Origin: Flavobacterium sp. IB48
GTDB taxonomy: Bacteria > Bacteroidota > Bacteroidia > Flavobacteriales > Flavobacteriaceae
Assembly (NCBI RefSeq): GCF_016405855.1
Contig: NZ_JAEFCA010000001.1
Coordinates: forward strand, 1 to 64,000
Length of the DNA: 64,000 nt
Reading direction: 5' to 3'
Shown: piece after piece, positions 8,184 through 17,207 of the stretch
Position numbering within the stretch: position 1 is the first letter of the stretch
Layout: each line of letters starts with the position of its first letter
The notes under the pieces: model-generated
Databases searched by the model: none
Told to the model about the DNA's origin: nothing
Seen by the model: the letters and a program-made list of their open reading frames with translations, nothing else
Position numbers and translations under genes: made by a program

Positions 8184-8327
8184 AACAGATTTGGGATTTG
8201 TTACAATCGTAAAATTATATAATTCATAGCTATAATACGCTAAATATCGACAAACTGTTAATAAAAAAATAATTAGTAAGATTTAAACTACTTTATAATA
8301 TTTCATAAAATCTGCGTTTATTTTAAC

Positions 8328-8335
8328 TACATTTG
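8328..8335 (+). promoter_or_regulatory. -7 box upstream of the DUF1761 gene
   Basis: TACATTTG matches TAnnTTTG exactly, 27 bp before the start codon. No clear TTG -33 element sits at the expected distance. Confidence 0.4.
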
Positions 8336-8362
8336 ACTAACTAATTCTAAAAACCTCATATT

Positions 8363-8851
8363 ATGCAAATTAACTTCGTTGCCTTATTTATTGCAGCAAT
8401 TGTAACACTAGTAACTGGTTTTATCTGGTACAGCCCAAAAGTATTCGGAACTATCTGGATGAAGGAAAACAATCTTACCCAAGAGGAATTAAGAAAAGGA
8501 AATATGCTTAAAATCTTCGGATTGACTTACCTCTTTTCTTTAATGATTACAATGACTTTAATGTCGCTAACCATCCATCAATCTGGGGCAATCGGAATGG
8601 TTGGCGGACCACCATTAATGGATAGTGCAAAACCTTCATTTGCAGCTTTTATGGCAGATTACGGAATGGCTTACAGAACTTTTAAACATGGCGCTCTTCA
8701 TGGTTTTATGTCTGGATTGTTTTTTGCGTTTCCGCTAATTGGAATTAATGGTTTATTCGAAAGAAAATCTTGGAAATATATTTTCATTCACGCTGGATAC
8801 TGGATGCTTACCCTAACTCTTATGGGAGGAATTATCTGCGGATTTGCTTAA
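8363..8851 (+). CDS. DUF1761 integral membrane protein
   Basis: A 162-aa protein with about four membrane segments: residues 5-25, 50-70, 112-130 and 140-160. The start MQINFVALFIAAIVTLVTGF followed by IWYSPKVFGTIWMKE is the DUF1761 signature. The function of the family is unknown. It stands alone between its own -7 box and the terminator at 8865-8899. Confidence 0.82.
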   Translation: MQINFVALFIAAIVTLVTGFIWYSPKVFGTIWMKENNLTQEELRKGNMLKIFGLTYLFSLMITMTLMSLTIHQSGAIGMVGGPPLMDSAKPSFAAFMADYGMAYRTFKHGALHGFMSGLFFAFPLIGINGLFERKSWKYIFIHAGYWMLTLTLMGGIICGFA

Positions 8852-8864
8852 ATAAAAAATACTC

Positions 8865-8899
8865 AAACCCGTTTGAAAAGATAACTCAAACGGGTTTTT
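8865..8899 (+). terminator. terminator of the DUF1761 gene
   Basis: AAACCCGTTTGA pairs perfectly with TCAAACGGGTTT around nine bases, followed by TTCTC. Confidence 0.8.
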
Positions 8900-8943
8900 C
8901 TCAAATAATAGCTCAAACTCCGTTAGTTATTGCAAATATTATC

Positions 8944-8951
8944 TAATTTTG
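8944..8951 (+). promoter_or_regulatory. -7 box of the GNAT gene
   Basis: TAATTTTG matches TAnnTTTG exactly. Transcription would begin about 13 nt before the TTG start at 8971, leaving almost no leader and supporting that start. The -33 element is weak (TTA at 8923). Confidence 0.4.
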
Positions 8952-8970
8952 AAGAAATTAGCTCACTCTT

Positions 8971-10116
8971 TTGAATACAACATATTCTTTCCAGATTTAT
9001 AAAAGCGCATCGTTATTGCCTTTAGAATGGAACTCGCTAGCAGCAAACAACATTTTTTTGACACGAGAATATCTCGAAGTACTGGAAAATTCTTCTCCGG
9101 TAAATATGACTTGTCATTTTATTGGACTTTTTGAAGAAGAAAAATTAATCGGAATTGTTTTAACGCAGTTTTTATTTGCAGAAAAACTCGAGTCTTTTGG
9201 CGAACGCGACAAATGCTTAAAAACCTCTGTTCGTAATTTTGCTTTAAAGAATTTTGCTTCGCACGTTTTATTTGTCGGAAACAACATGCTTACTGGCCAG
9301 AATGCTTTTATTTTTGATAAAACAATCAAAGAATCAAAAGCAATTAAAACACTTCATAAAGCGATTAATCAGCTTAAAAAGGAGTTAAAAGAAAGCGGAA
9401 AAAAAGTTCATATTACAAGCATAAAAGATTTTACAGCAAAAGAAATCGAACCGCTTCAAGCTGAATTCAAAAACAATTATACGTTTTCTACACAGCCGAA
9501 TATGATTTTCGAAATCAACAAAAGTTGGAAAACAGAACAAGATTATATTGATGCTTTATCTAAAAAATATCGTGATCAGTACAAACGCGCTCGAAAAAAA
9601 TCGGAAGGAATTGTAAAACAGCAAATGTCTCTTTCTGACATTAAACAATACGAAGATGTAATTTACGATTTGTATTTTCATGTTGCAAAAAATGCTCCTT
9701 TCAATACTTTTTTTCTGGCTCGAAATCATTTTAGTTTTTTTAAAGAAATTATGGGAGAAAACTTTCTTCTTTATGGTTATTTCATAGACAAAAAGCTAAT
9801 CGGTTTCAACACTTTAATCAAAAACGGCGATGTAATGGATACGTATTTTTTAGGTTATGATGAAAGTGTTCAGCGTGAAAAAATGCTGTACTTAAACATG
9901 CTTTATGACATGATTGCTTATTCTATCAAGAAAGGATTCAAAGAAATTGTTTTTGCTAGAACCGCACTAGAAATCAAAAGCTCTGTTGGTGCCAAACCTG
10001 TAAAGATGTATGGTTTAATTACACATAGCAATGCTTTGATTAATCATAACATTTCTAGATTTTTTAATTATCTAGAACCTAAAACAGAATGGCAGGAACG
10101 TAATCCTTTTAAATAA
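8971..10116 (+). CDS. GNAT/FemAB-like acyltransferase, TTG start
   Basis: A 381-aa cytosolic protein whose C-terminal half has the GNAT pattern: KKLIGFNTLIKNGDVMDTYFLGYD, then MLYDMIAYSIKKGFKEIVFART. The layout matches the peptidoglycan-bridge / BioF2-like acetyltransferase group. Both the acyl donor and the acceptor are unknown. An in-frame TAG at 8959 closes the frame upstream, and the first ATG lies deep inside the conserved region, so the start is TTG at 8971. The gene converges with the lipid kinase gene, leaving only 13 bp between stops. Confidence 0.75.
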   Translation: MNTTYSFQIYKSASLLPLEWNSLAANNIFLTREYLEVLENSSPVNMTCHFIGLFEEEKLIGIVLTQFLFAEKLESFGERDKCLKTSVRNFALKNFASHVLFVGNNMLTGQNAFIFDKTIKESKAIKTLHKAINQLKKELKESGKKVHITSIKDFTAKEIEPLQAEFKNNYTFSTQPNMIFEINKSWKTEQDYIDALSKKYRDQYKRARKKSEGIVKQQMSLSDIKQYEDVIYDLYFHVAKNAPFNTFFLARNHFSFFKEIMGENFLLYGYFIDKKLIGFNTLIKNGDVMDTYFLGYDESVQREKMLYLNMLYDMIAYSIKKGFKEIVFARTALEIKSSVGAKPVKMYGLITHSNALINHNISRFFNYLEPKTEWQERNPFK

Positions 10117-10129
10117 AATTCGAACAAAA

Positions 10130-10999
10130 TTAAGGAACTGCAATTTTCATTTGCTTGTGCAGAATATCAATTTTTAAAGAAGTCTGCGCTCCGCAATATT
10201 CTCCATCGATTTGAAAATTAACAGGATAATCTGTTTTTATTTCTGCTTTATCGGTCGAAATAATCACAATATCATCAGAATCAATTGGCATATTTCCAGT
10301 TATAATTTTTCCAATTAAAAGCAAATCAAGACTTTTCAAAATCACCAATTCAAACTTTCCATCATTCATAGCTCCATTTGGATTAATAATGACTCCAGTT
10401 CCATATTTCTGCGAATTAGCAATTACAATCATTCTTGCAACATGCTGAACTGTTTTATTGTTTGCTGAAATTGTTGCGACAAATGGTTCTTCTGATTCTT
10501 TCAGCGTTGTAAAAGCTTGCAATGCATAACCCCAAAATCCTCGAACATCACTCTGTTCATAATTTTTAACCAGATTTGCATTTAACCCAAGATCGCTCAA
10601 ATGGATACTTTTTTTACCGTTGATGCAAATCATATCCATTTCGATATAATGATGCAAAAACGCTATTTTAAGGTTCTCCTCTATTCCATTAGGAAGATTT
10701 AAGTCAACAGAAAGTCCATTTGCCGAACCTGCAGGCAAAATCCCGATTATAACATCTTGCTCTTCCATTGCTTCGGCAACCATTTTTATAGTTCCATCGC
10801 CTCCCGCAACAATAATTCGCTCTGGCCGAGATTCATCGTATAAAGATTGTATTGTTTTTAAATCGTTATTTCCAGTTGTTTCATACACTTTCAGATCAAA
10901 ATGATGTATTACGGCAAAGGTTTCTACAGCATCAATCAAATCCGATTTATCCAAGTCTCCAGAAATAGGATTTACAACAAACAGTATATTCTTTTTCAA
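10130..10999 (-). CDS. diacylglycerol/lipid kinase family protein (YegS/BmrU-type)
   Basis: A 289-aa kinase of the DAGK catalytic superfamily. The N-terminus VVNPISGDLDK and the nucleotide-binding loop G66-G-D-G-T70 are diagnostic, as is the later segment GTGVIINPNGAMNDGKFELVIL. It phosphorylates a lipid alcohol, such as diacylglycerol, with ATP at the inner membrane face; the exact substrate is not predictable. The gene is divergent from an App1-type phosphatidate phosphatase, with 61 bp between the starts. The two proteins could run opposite reactions on the same lipid pair. Confidence 0.87.
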   Translation of the reverse strand: MKKNILFVVNPISGDLDKSDLIDAVETFAVIHHFDLKVYETTGNNDLKTIQSLYDESRPERIIVAGGDGTIKMVAEAMEEQDVIIGILPAGSANGLSVDLNLPNGIEENLKIAFLHHYIEMDMICINGKKSIHLSDLGLNANLVKNYEQSDVRGFWGYALQAFTTLKESEEPFVATISANNKTVQHVARMIVIANSQKYGTGVIINPNGAMNDGKFELVILKSLDLLLIGKIITGNMPIDSDDIVIISTDKAEIKTDYPVNFQIDGEYCGAQTSLKIDILHKQMKIAVP

Positions 11000-11060
11000 A
11001 ATTTTATTTTTAAAACCAATTAAATTGAGTAATTTACAGTTACATAAATATACGTAATTA

Positions 11061-12023
11061 ATGAAACCAATTCTACAATTATATCGTGGTTATGCAAATG
11101 AACAAGAGTTAATTGTAATGGGACACGTTTTAAAGAGAGAGCATAAATACAATTTTGAAAAAAGAAAATTAAAAAATGCTACCTCTGTCCTTAAATTATT
11201 CAGAATAAAAACCATTAAGAATTTTGATGTTTATCTTCATTATAATAATGAAATAATTCATACCAAAACATTAGATGATGGTTTTTTTAATTTTTGCATT
11301 CCGCTAGAAAAAGAAACTCATTTTGGATGGATGCCTTATGAGGTAAGCTTGAAATACAAAGACGAGACCGTTGTATGCAAAGGCACTTTCATAAGACCTC
11401 ACAAAGGAAAACTAGGAATTATATCTGACATTGATGATACTTTTCTGATTTCACACACAAATAACTTTTTTCGAAAACTTTATATTTTATTATTTAGAAA
11501 TGTAAATGACCGCAAAGTTTTTAAAGATGTCGTAGCTCATTATCAAGCTTTAAGTTCTGCTGGAAGAGACAATCTAGAAGAAGTAAATGCCTTTTTCTTC
11601 ATCTCTAGCAGCGAATGGAATTTATATCGATTTATTGCTAAATTCACTAAAATAAATCATTTGCCAAAAGCAGTTTTTCTTTTAAAAGATATTAAAAGAG
11701 GAATCACCGATTTCTTTATGAGCGGAAGAGGAAATCATGATCATAAATTCGAAAAAATCAAACATGTAGTAGAATTCTATCCTACTCTAAAATACGTTTT
11801 AATGGGAGATGATTCTCAGCACGACCCAATGCTTTATGAAAGAATCTGTAAAATATTTCCCGTTACAGTTGTTGCCGTTTATATTAGACAAACTGGCAAA
11901 GCTCAGAAAAATGAAGTAAAAAAAATCCTGAAAAATCTAGAGAGCCTGAATGTTTCTGTTTGTTATTTTAAAGAAAGCAGCAAAGCAATTGAACACTCTC
12001 GATCTATTGGAATTATTAAGTAG
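11061..12023 (+). CDS. App1-family phosphatase (DUF2183)
   Basis: A 320-aa protein related to yeast App1 phosphatidate phosphatase. The HAD-type catalytic motif DxDxT is D123-I-D125-D-T127 inside GIISDIDDTFLIS. Later conserved pieces are ISSSEWNLY and YVLMGDDSQHDPMLY, which supply the remaining HAD motifs. It has an N-terminal beta-rich domain and no signal peptide. The known reaction of App1 is dephosphorylation of phosphatidate to diacylglycerol; use of that substrate here is inferred. Its head-to-head neighbour is a lipid kinase. Confidence 0.85.
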   Translation: MKPILQLYRGYANEQELIVMGHVLKREHKYNFEKRKLKNATSVLKLFRIKTIKNFDVYLHYNNEIIHTKTLDDGFFNFCIPLEKETHFGWMPYEVSLKYKDETVVCKGTFIRPHKGKLGIISDIDDTFLISHTNNFFRKLYILLFRNVNDRKVFKDVVAHYQALSSAGRDNLEEVNAFFFISSSEWNLYRFIAKFTKINHLPKAVFLLKDIKRGITDFFMSGRGNHDHKFEKIKHVVEFYPTLKYVLMGDDSQHDPMLYERICKIFPVTVVAVYIRQTGKAQKNEVKKILKNLESLNVSVCYFKESSKAIEHSRSIGIIK

Positions 12024-12027
12024 TTTG

Positions 12028-12069
12028 TTTCAAGTTTCAAGTTTCAAGTTTCAAGTTTCAAGTTTCAAG
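12028..12069. repeat. heptamer tandem repeat TTTCAAG x6
   Basis: Six perfect uninterrupted copies of the 7-bp unit TTTCAAG start 5 bp after the App1 stop codon. It is a simple-sequence tract prone to slippage, and it forms the left edge of a larger palindromic element (to 12248). Confidence 0.95.
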
Positions 12070-12248
12070 TTTTAAACTGAATGAATGTTTTAACGCCAAG
12101 TTTTTTTGATCTCTAAGCTTTTATAAAAACGCAAAGTTCGCAAAGCTGTCTATCGATAAAGCTTTGCGAACTTTGTACATTGTAAATGCAAACTATAAAA
12201 ACTTAGCGTGCTTTGTGTTAAGAATTACTCGTCAAGACAAAACTTGAA
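12064..12248. repeat. composite palindromic intergenic element
   Basis: Nested inverted repeats: outer TTCAAGTTTT (12064-12073) with AAAACTTGAA (12239-12248), and inner CAAAGTTCGCAAAGCT (12132-12147) with AGCTTTGCGAACTTTG (12160-12175), a perfect 16-bp arm. Between them TAACGCCAAG and CTTAGCG...GTTAA also pair roughly. The same CGCAAAGTTCGCAAAG core occurs at 45837-45852 and 45942-45957, so this is a dispersed family. Confidence 0.8.
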
Positions 12249-12271
12249 GCCTGCAATTTAAAACAAAAAAA

Positions 12272-12297
12272 CTATGCATTAAAACTATGCATTAAAA
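12272..12297. repeat. 13-bp tandem duplication over the ABC-F stop codon
   Basis: CTATGCATTAAAA is present twice in a row at the 3' end of the ABC-F gene. The minus-strand stop codon lies in this unit, so slippage would only repeat the stop. Confidence 0.7.
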
Positions 12298-14204
12298 CTA
12301 TCAATCTCTTCCGAAACAACTTCCCAGTCAATTAACAATTGTTCTAAATCTTGTTTCTTTTTATTGTAAGCTGTAAAAAATGAAGCATCTTCGATGTGTT
12401 TATCATAATTAGTTTCTAGCATTTTATCGTCATGCTGAATTTGTTTTTCTAATTGCTGAATCTGGCTTTCAATTTTACTTAACCTGTTCTGAAGTGCTTT
12501 CCCTTTTTTCTGATCTTCATAAGATACTTTTGCAACTTCTTTTTCTTTTGGAGCTTCTTTTTTTATAACATCTTTTTTCTCCACCTCACGCATATTTTCA
12601 AGATTGCGCTGCTCTAAAAAGAAATTGATGTCACCAAGATATTCTTTAATTTTTTGATCTTTAAATTCGTAAACGATGTTAGACATTCCTTGAAGAAAAT
12701 CCCTATCGTGAGAAACCAACAATAAAGTCCCACCGAATTTTTGAAGCGCCGCTTTCAAAACGTTTTTAGACTTAATATCCAAGTGGTTTGTAGGCTCATC
12801 CATTAGCAACACATTGATTGGCTGCAACAACAACTTGCAAAGTGCCAAACGGTTACGTTCTCCTCCAGAAAGCACTTTTACTTTTTTCTCAACATCATCT
12901 CCACGGAAAAGGAAAGAACCTAACATATCACGCACTTTCATACGGTTTGTATCTGTTGCCGCATCTTCCATTGTTTGAAGCAAAGTAATTTCTCCATCTA
13001 AATATTCAGCTTGATTTTGAGCAAAATATCCTAATTGTACATTATGTCCTAATTTAATGTTTCCTTGGTACTCAAACTCGTTTACAAGCGCTTTGATGAA
13101 AGTCGATTTTCCTTGTCCGTTTTGTCCAACAAAAGCGATTTTACTTCCTCTCTCAACTAATAAACTTATATCTTTTAAAATCGTTTTGTCTCCGTATGCT
13201 TTTGTCACATGTTCAGCTTCAATAACTACTTTTCCAGGTTCTTTAGAAACAGGAAAAGAAATATTCATAACTGAATTGTCATCTTCGTCAACTTCGATTC
13301 TTTCTACTTTATCTAACTTTTTAATCAGCGATTGCGCCATAGAAGCTTTTGAAGCTTTTGCACGGAATTTCTCGATTAATTTTTCGGTCTCTTCAATTTT
13401 TTTCTGCTGATTCTTTTGAGTTGCTAATTGCTTTTCGCGAATTTCGTGACGTAACTCTAAATATTGAGAATATGGCTTATTAAAATCGTATGCTTTTCCT
13501 AAAGAGATTTCGATTGTTCTATTGGTAACATTATCCAAGAACATTTTATCGTGCGATACGATTACCACAACTCCAGGATAATTGCGAAGGAAATTCTCTA
13601 ACCAGATGATACTTTCGATATCCAAGTGATTGGTTGGCTCATCCAGAAGCAATACATCGTTCGACTGTAACAATAATTTAGCTAATTCTATACGCATTCT
13701 CCATCCTCCAGAAAATGTTTCAGTTTGGTTATTAAAAACCTCCCTTTTAAAACCAAGACCTAAAAGGATTTTCTCTGTATCACCAACATAATTGTACCCT
13801 CCAAGAAGATCGAAACGATGTGTGTAATCAGACAAATCTTCTATAATCTGCCCATATTCTTCACTTTCATAATCGGTTCTTGTAACCAATTGATGATTGA
13901 TTTCTTCAAGCTTTTTCTCTACAATTTTAATTTCTGTAAAAGCTTCATATGCTTCTTCTAAAACGGTTCTTCCTTGTTCAAAATCAATATCCTGACGAAG
14001 AAATCCCATTTTAATATCTTTCTCTTGAGAAATAACTCCTGAGTCTGGTTTAAAATCTCCTGCCAACATTTTTAGCATTGTAGATTTACCTGCTCCGTTT
14101 TTACCAACAAGACCTACACGGTCGCCAGCGCCTAAACGAAAAGTAACTTCTTCAAATAAATAGGTTCCTCCAAAAGAAACAGAAAGATTGTGTATATTAA
14201 GCAT
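12285..14204 (-). CDS. ABC-F family ATPase (YheS/Uup-like)
   Basis: A 639-aa soluble protein with two ABC ATPase domains and no membrane domain. Domain 1 has Walker A G34KNGAGKS41, signature FSGGWRMR and LLLDEPTNHLD. Domain 2 has GQNGQGKST, LSGGERNR and LLMDEPTNHLD. The linker between them (KFRAKASKASMAQS) resembles YheS/ABCF3, and the last 90 residues are a coiled coil rich in Lys and Glu. ABC-F proteins bind the ribosomal E site and relieve stalling; some give antibiotic resistance. The frame is open to 14303, but the conserved start is the ATG at 14204 (MLNIHNLSVSF). Confidence 0.9.
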   Translation of the reverse strand: MLNIHNLSVSFGGTYLFEEVTFRLGAGDRVGLVGKNGAGKSTMLKMLAGDFKPDSGVISQEKDIKMGFLRQDIDFEQGRTVLEEAYEAFTEIKIVEKKLEEINHQLVTRTDYESEEYGQIIEDLSDYTHRFDLLGGYNYVGDTEKILLGLGFKREVFNNQTETFSGGWRMRIELAKLLLQSNDVLLLDEPTNHLDIESIIWLENFLRNYPGVVVIVSHDKMFLDNVTNRTIEISLGKAYDFNKPYSQYLELRHEIREKQLATQKNQQKKIEETEKLIEKFRAKASKASMAQSLIKKLDKVERIEVDEDDNSVMNISFPVSKEPGKVVIEAEHVTKAYGDKTILKDISLLVERGSKIAFVGQNGQGKSTFIKALVNEFEYQGNIKLGHNVQLGYFAQNQAEYLDGEITLLQTMEDAATDTNRMKVRDMLGSFLFRGDDVEKKVKVLSGGERNRLALCKLLLQPINVLLMDEPTNHLDIKSKNVLKAALQKFGGTLLLVSHDRDFLQGMSNIVYEFKDQKIKEYLGDINFFLEQRNLENMREVEKKDVIKKEAPKEKEVAKVSYEDQKKGKALQNRLSKIESQIQQLEKQIQHDDKMLETNYDKHIEDASFFTAYNKKKQDLEQLLIDWEVVSEEIDSFNA

Positions 14205-14300
14205 AATGTATTGCTGTAAGTAAAGGCTAAAAAACCTTTTATATTCATTAAATAAATAAACTGTAAACAAGCGAATTATCCTGCTACAATTTTGAAAGTG

Positions 14301-14308
14301 CAAAAGTA
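14301..14308 (-). promoter_or_regulatory. -7 box of the ABC-F gene
   Basis: Reads TACTTTTG on the minus strand, an exact TAnnTTTG match. It gives a leader of about 95 nt before the ATG at 14204 and supports that start over the longer frame opening at 14303. Confidence 0.5.
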
Positions 14309-14497
14309 TAACTTTTAATTGAAGTTTTTATACTGAAAAACAATAGCTTTTGGAAAATTCAAAAACTAAAAACCTCGTATAAATTTGATATTTTAAGAAA
14401 AAGAAAATAGTGCAGGCGAATATTATAATTCAACATCAAACCAAGACAGACTATAAGTTTTCATCCTAATTAAATAGCTTAAAGCCAGAAAATACCT
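14309..14497. other. intergenic, no gene seen
   Basis: Divergent promoter region between the ABC-F and DUF983 genes. No further structure was noticed. Confidence 0.4.
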
Positions 14498-14505
14498 TAT
14501 ATTTG
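14498..14505 (+). promoter_or_regulatory. -7 box of the DUF983 gene
   Basis: TATATTTG matches TAnnTTTG exactly, 76 bp upstream of the start codon. Confidence 0.45.
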
Positions 14506-14581
14506 CTTTAAATAAATTCTCCCATGCAAACTGTATCCAAATACAATTGAGATGAATTAAAGACCATAAAATTTACTTAAA

Positions 14582-14965
14582 ATGTTCAAAAGAGGTTCCA
14601 AGCTAAATAGTATCATTACAGGAAGTTGTCCAAAATGCCAAAAAGAAAGTATGTATGAAGACAAAAACCCACTTCATTTAAGTAAGGTTCTCAAAATGAA
14701 TGAAAATTGTAGCCATTGTGGATTCAAATATCAAATTGAACCTTCGTTTTTTTATGGTGCAATGTACGTTAGCTATGCACTAAATGTTGCTGTCGGAATC
14801 GCTGCTTTTATTGTTTCATTTGTTTTTTTTGAAGCAACAATAGAACAATCGTTTATCGCAATTATCTTAACATTAGTGGTTTTATTCCCTTTTGTATTAC
14901 GTCTTTCGAGAAACTTATACATTAATATGTTTGTTTCTTATGATCCTAAGGCCGGTCAGGAATAA
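14582..14965 (+). CDS. DUF983 membrane protein with zinc-ribbon start
   Basis: A 127-aa protein with a CPKC ... CSHC pair near the N-terminus (about residues 18-21 and 41-44), likely binding one zinc. Two membrane segments follow (about 56-80 and 90-108). The FFYGAMYVSYALN stretch after the second Cys pair is the DUF983 signature. The function is unknown. Its 3' end overlaps that of the convergent oxidoreductase gene by 20 bp. Confidence 0.85.
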   Translation: MFKRGSKLNSIITGSCPKCQKESMYEDKNPLHLSKVLKMNENCSHCGFKYQIEPSFFYGAMYVSYALNVAVGIAAFIVSFVFFEATIEQSFIAIILTLVVLFPFVLRLSRNLYINMFVSYDPKAGQE

Positions 14966-16019
14966 GAGATTTCAAATATCTTTTATGGAAACGTTTTATA
15001 TCGGCTTCTTTATCTATTGGAGTTCCCGATTCAATATTATCATATAACATTTTTGCTAAGGCAGGTCCAAGCATGACACCACGTGTTCCTAGTCCGTTAA
15101 GAAGATGAATAGAACTGTACGCTTCGTGAGTCCCTACTAATGGTCTCCTATCTGCAACTGTTGGGCGTACTCCTGCAAAGTGTTTTACAATTTCAAAATC
15201 GCACGTTATAATTTCCTTAATACGATCTAGAAGTTCTTGTTTTCCTTCTTCAGTAGGAAGATCTGTTTTATCGTGCCAATTGTAAGTAGCTCCAACTTTA
15301 AACAAATTGCCACCTACTGGTAAAATAAAAACACTGGTATTAACAATTAAATCTAATTTCAAATCAGGTGCTTTTATTAAAAACAACTCCCCTTTTGTTC
15401 CATCCAAAGGAAGATAATTAAAATAAGGGTTTTTATGCAACCCAAAACCTTCTGCAAATATGATATTGCGTGCTTTAATATTTTTATATTGAATTCCTAA
15501 ATCAAGAATCTCTAAAAAAGAACTATGAAAAGATTCTTCCAGAAGTAAATTATACTCTTTTAAATATGCTCTGTAACTTTCTAATAATTGTCCTGTTTTG
15601 ACATAACCTGTATGCAGAACTTCTCCATAATCGAAAGGAGAATCAATACCTTGATATTTCTTAGTAATTATTTTGGTTGACAAAAAAGGAGCTAAGTTTA
15701 TTTTATCAGAAGCCGCAAACCAATTATTTTGCTCTTCAATAGAAAAAAACTTTCTTAGAATTGGCATCTTAAAGTTAAATTTCTCATGTAATTTATCTTC
15801 CACCACATCATAAAACTCATTCATCAGGACCAAATGATCCTTCGCATTCCAAACCTCACTGAAACGTTTTAAAATTACTGGATTATATAAACCTCCGGCA
15901 ATCCTAGAAGAATTCTGAGACTTGTCATCAATAACTAAAATAGATTTATTGTTTTTAAGCGCAACTTCAGCAAAAGAAATTCCAGCCAAACCAGATCCGA
16001 CGATTAAATAATCAAGCAT
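14946..16019 (-). CDS. FAD-dependent oxidoreductase, DAO family
   Basis: A 357-aa cytosolic flavoenzyme. The dinucleotide-binding motif is at the very start (V-G8-S-G10-L-A-G13), and the C-terminal FAD-binding stretch HLLNGLGTRGVMLGPALAKML is typical of D-amino-acid/glycine oxidase-like proteins. The conserved phrase FAGVRPTVADRRPLVG supports this family. The substrate is unknown. It lies just downstream of gldO in the genome but behind gldO's terminator, so it is not part of the gld operon. Confidence 0.82.
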   Translation of the reverse strand: MLDYLIVGSGLAGISFAEVALKNNKSILVIDDKSQNSSRIAGGLYNPVILKRFSEVWNAKDHLVLMNEFYDVVEDKLHEKFNFKMPILRKFFSIEEQNNWFAASDKINLAPFLSTKIITKKYQGIDSPFDYGEVLHTGYVKTGQLLESYRAYLKEYNLLLEESFHSSFLEILDLGIQYKNIKARNIIFAEGFGLHKNPYFNYLPLDGTKGELFLIKAPDLKLDLIVNTSVFILPVGGNLFKVGATYNWHDKTDLPTEEGKQELLDRIKEIITCDFEIVKHFAGVRPTVADRRPLVGTHEAYSSIHLLNGLGTRGVMLGPALAKMLYDNIESGTPIDKEADIKRFHKRYLKSLIPDRP

Positions 16020-16041
16020 TGTGCAGTGTATAGATAAAATA

Positions 16042-16077
16042 AAAAAACTCTTACTACAAAGGTAGCAAGAGTTTTTC
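16042..16077 (-). terminator. terminator of gldO
   Basis: AAAAACTCTTACTAC pairs with GTAGCAAGAGTTTTT (one mismatch). It is almost identical to the hairpin behind gldN (17208-17244), showing that the terminator was copied with the gene. Confidence 0.85.
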
Positions 16078-16097
16078 TTATTATTCAGTTTAAGACC

Positions 16098-17090
16098 TTA
16101 GTAATTCCACATATCTTCTTCAAAATTACGAATCTTCTCTTTTACTCTTTCAGATTCTAGCAATTGGCTTTGTGCATTATCTTTAATGTAATCTTTAATC
16201 TCACGATCACCATATACATTTTCCTCTTTATAGATAACAGAATTAAAATATCTGGAGTTTAATATCTGATCAAACGAAATTGGCATTGCCGAATTTTTAT
16301 CGTTAAAAGCTTTTCCTTCATGCAATACTTCCCTCGCATTGGGGAAGAAAACCCAAAACAGCTCGATATAATCTTTCTCATCACTATTCATCGTGTAAAC
16401 ATCAGGGGTTACAGGACAAATTCCGAGCAGACGATATTTTAAATCACTTTGCCTTTTATCAAAATACCAAAATCCTTTAATCTTATACATACTAACGTCT
16501 GCAGCTGTCAAGTCTTGTTTCAAAATATATTCAGCAGGAACAGTTCTTGTTGGTCCAACAGTTTGATCAACATAAGTGACTTTTTTATTTTTTCCAGTTC
16601 CAGTAACAACCTTTTTCTTGACCACACGCGTTCTAAAGTCATCAGGATACTGATTAATAAGCTCTCGCCCAGCATCGGTAGTATCAACACGTGATAGTGC
16701 GCCTTGAATATCTTTTAAAGACTTTTTTGTATTAAAATAGCTGTCTGCATAAACTTCTGTTATCTTTCCGCTTCTGATTCCTCTCGTCAAAATATCATAT
16801 AATGAACGTCGTTCGGGACCAATATTAGCCGTATCCACGGGAAAATATAACGGAAAATTGATTTTTTCATTCAAATCAATAATTTCCCAAACCATTTTCC
16901 CCATTAAAACATCTCTATCGTCAACATAACCATATGCTAGAGGTTTGTCGTTATCAGATATCATTTGAGCTGGTGTCTTAATTCCTATCTGATCGGCAGT
17001 TTTGGCATTAAGTAAATTAGACTGAGCGTTAGAAGATAGGCTTCCAAGAACAGCAACAATAGCAACTAATAAATTTCTTACTTTCATCAT
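16098..17090 (-). CDS. gldO: GldO, GldN paralogue of the gliding/type IX secretion machinery
   Basis: A 330-aa periplasmic protein with a signal peptide ending SLSSNAQ. It is very close to the 329-aa GldN encoded upstream: both share ANIGPxRRSLYD, NPDD-like NQYPDDxxxRVVKKKVV and TAADVxxYKIKGxWYFDKRQS, and end in RNFEEDMWNY or RNFEQDMWNY. In Flavobacterium johnsoniae the gldK-L-M-N-O order is known, and GldO can partly replace GldN. The two genes are separated by a terminator and 177 bp, so gldO may have its own promoter. The frame begins Met-Met-Lys; either Met could start it. Confidence 0.93.
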   Translation of the reverse strand: MMKVRNLLVAIVAVLGSLSSNAQSNLLNAKTADQIGIKTPAQMISDNDKPLAYGYVDDRDVLMGKMVWEIIDLNEKINFPLYFPVDTANIGPERRSLYDILTRGIRSGKITEVYADSYFNTKKSLKDIQGALSRVDTTDAGRELINQYPDDFRTRVVKKKVVTGTGKNKKVTYVDQTVGPTRTVPAEYILKQDLTAADVSMYKIKGFWYFDKRQSDLKYRLLGICPVTPDVYTMNSDEKDYIELFWVFFPNAREVLHEGKAFNDKNSAMPISFDQILNSRYFNSVIYKEENVYGDREIKDYIKDNAQSQLLESERVKEKIRNFEEDMWNY

Positions 17091-17207
17091 GATAATTTTT
17101 ACAAGACATTAAACGAAATTTTATTATAAATATTGTTATTTTTCCTACATAAATAAAAAATAATGCATTCCAATATCACTTCGGAGCATTAATTGATTAT
17201 AGACATA

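Noticed and set aside
12028..12069. CRISPR or iteron array from the TTTCAAG repeat
   Set aside because: The 7-bp units are contiguous with no spacers and there is no replication gene nearby; it is a simple tandem repeat.
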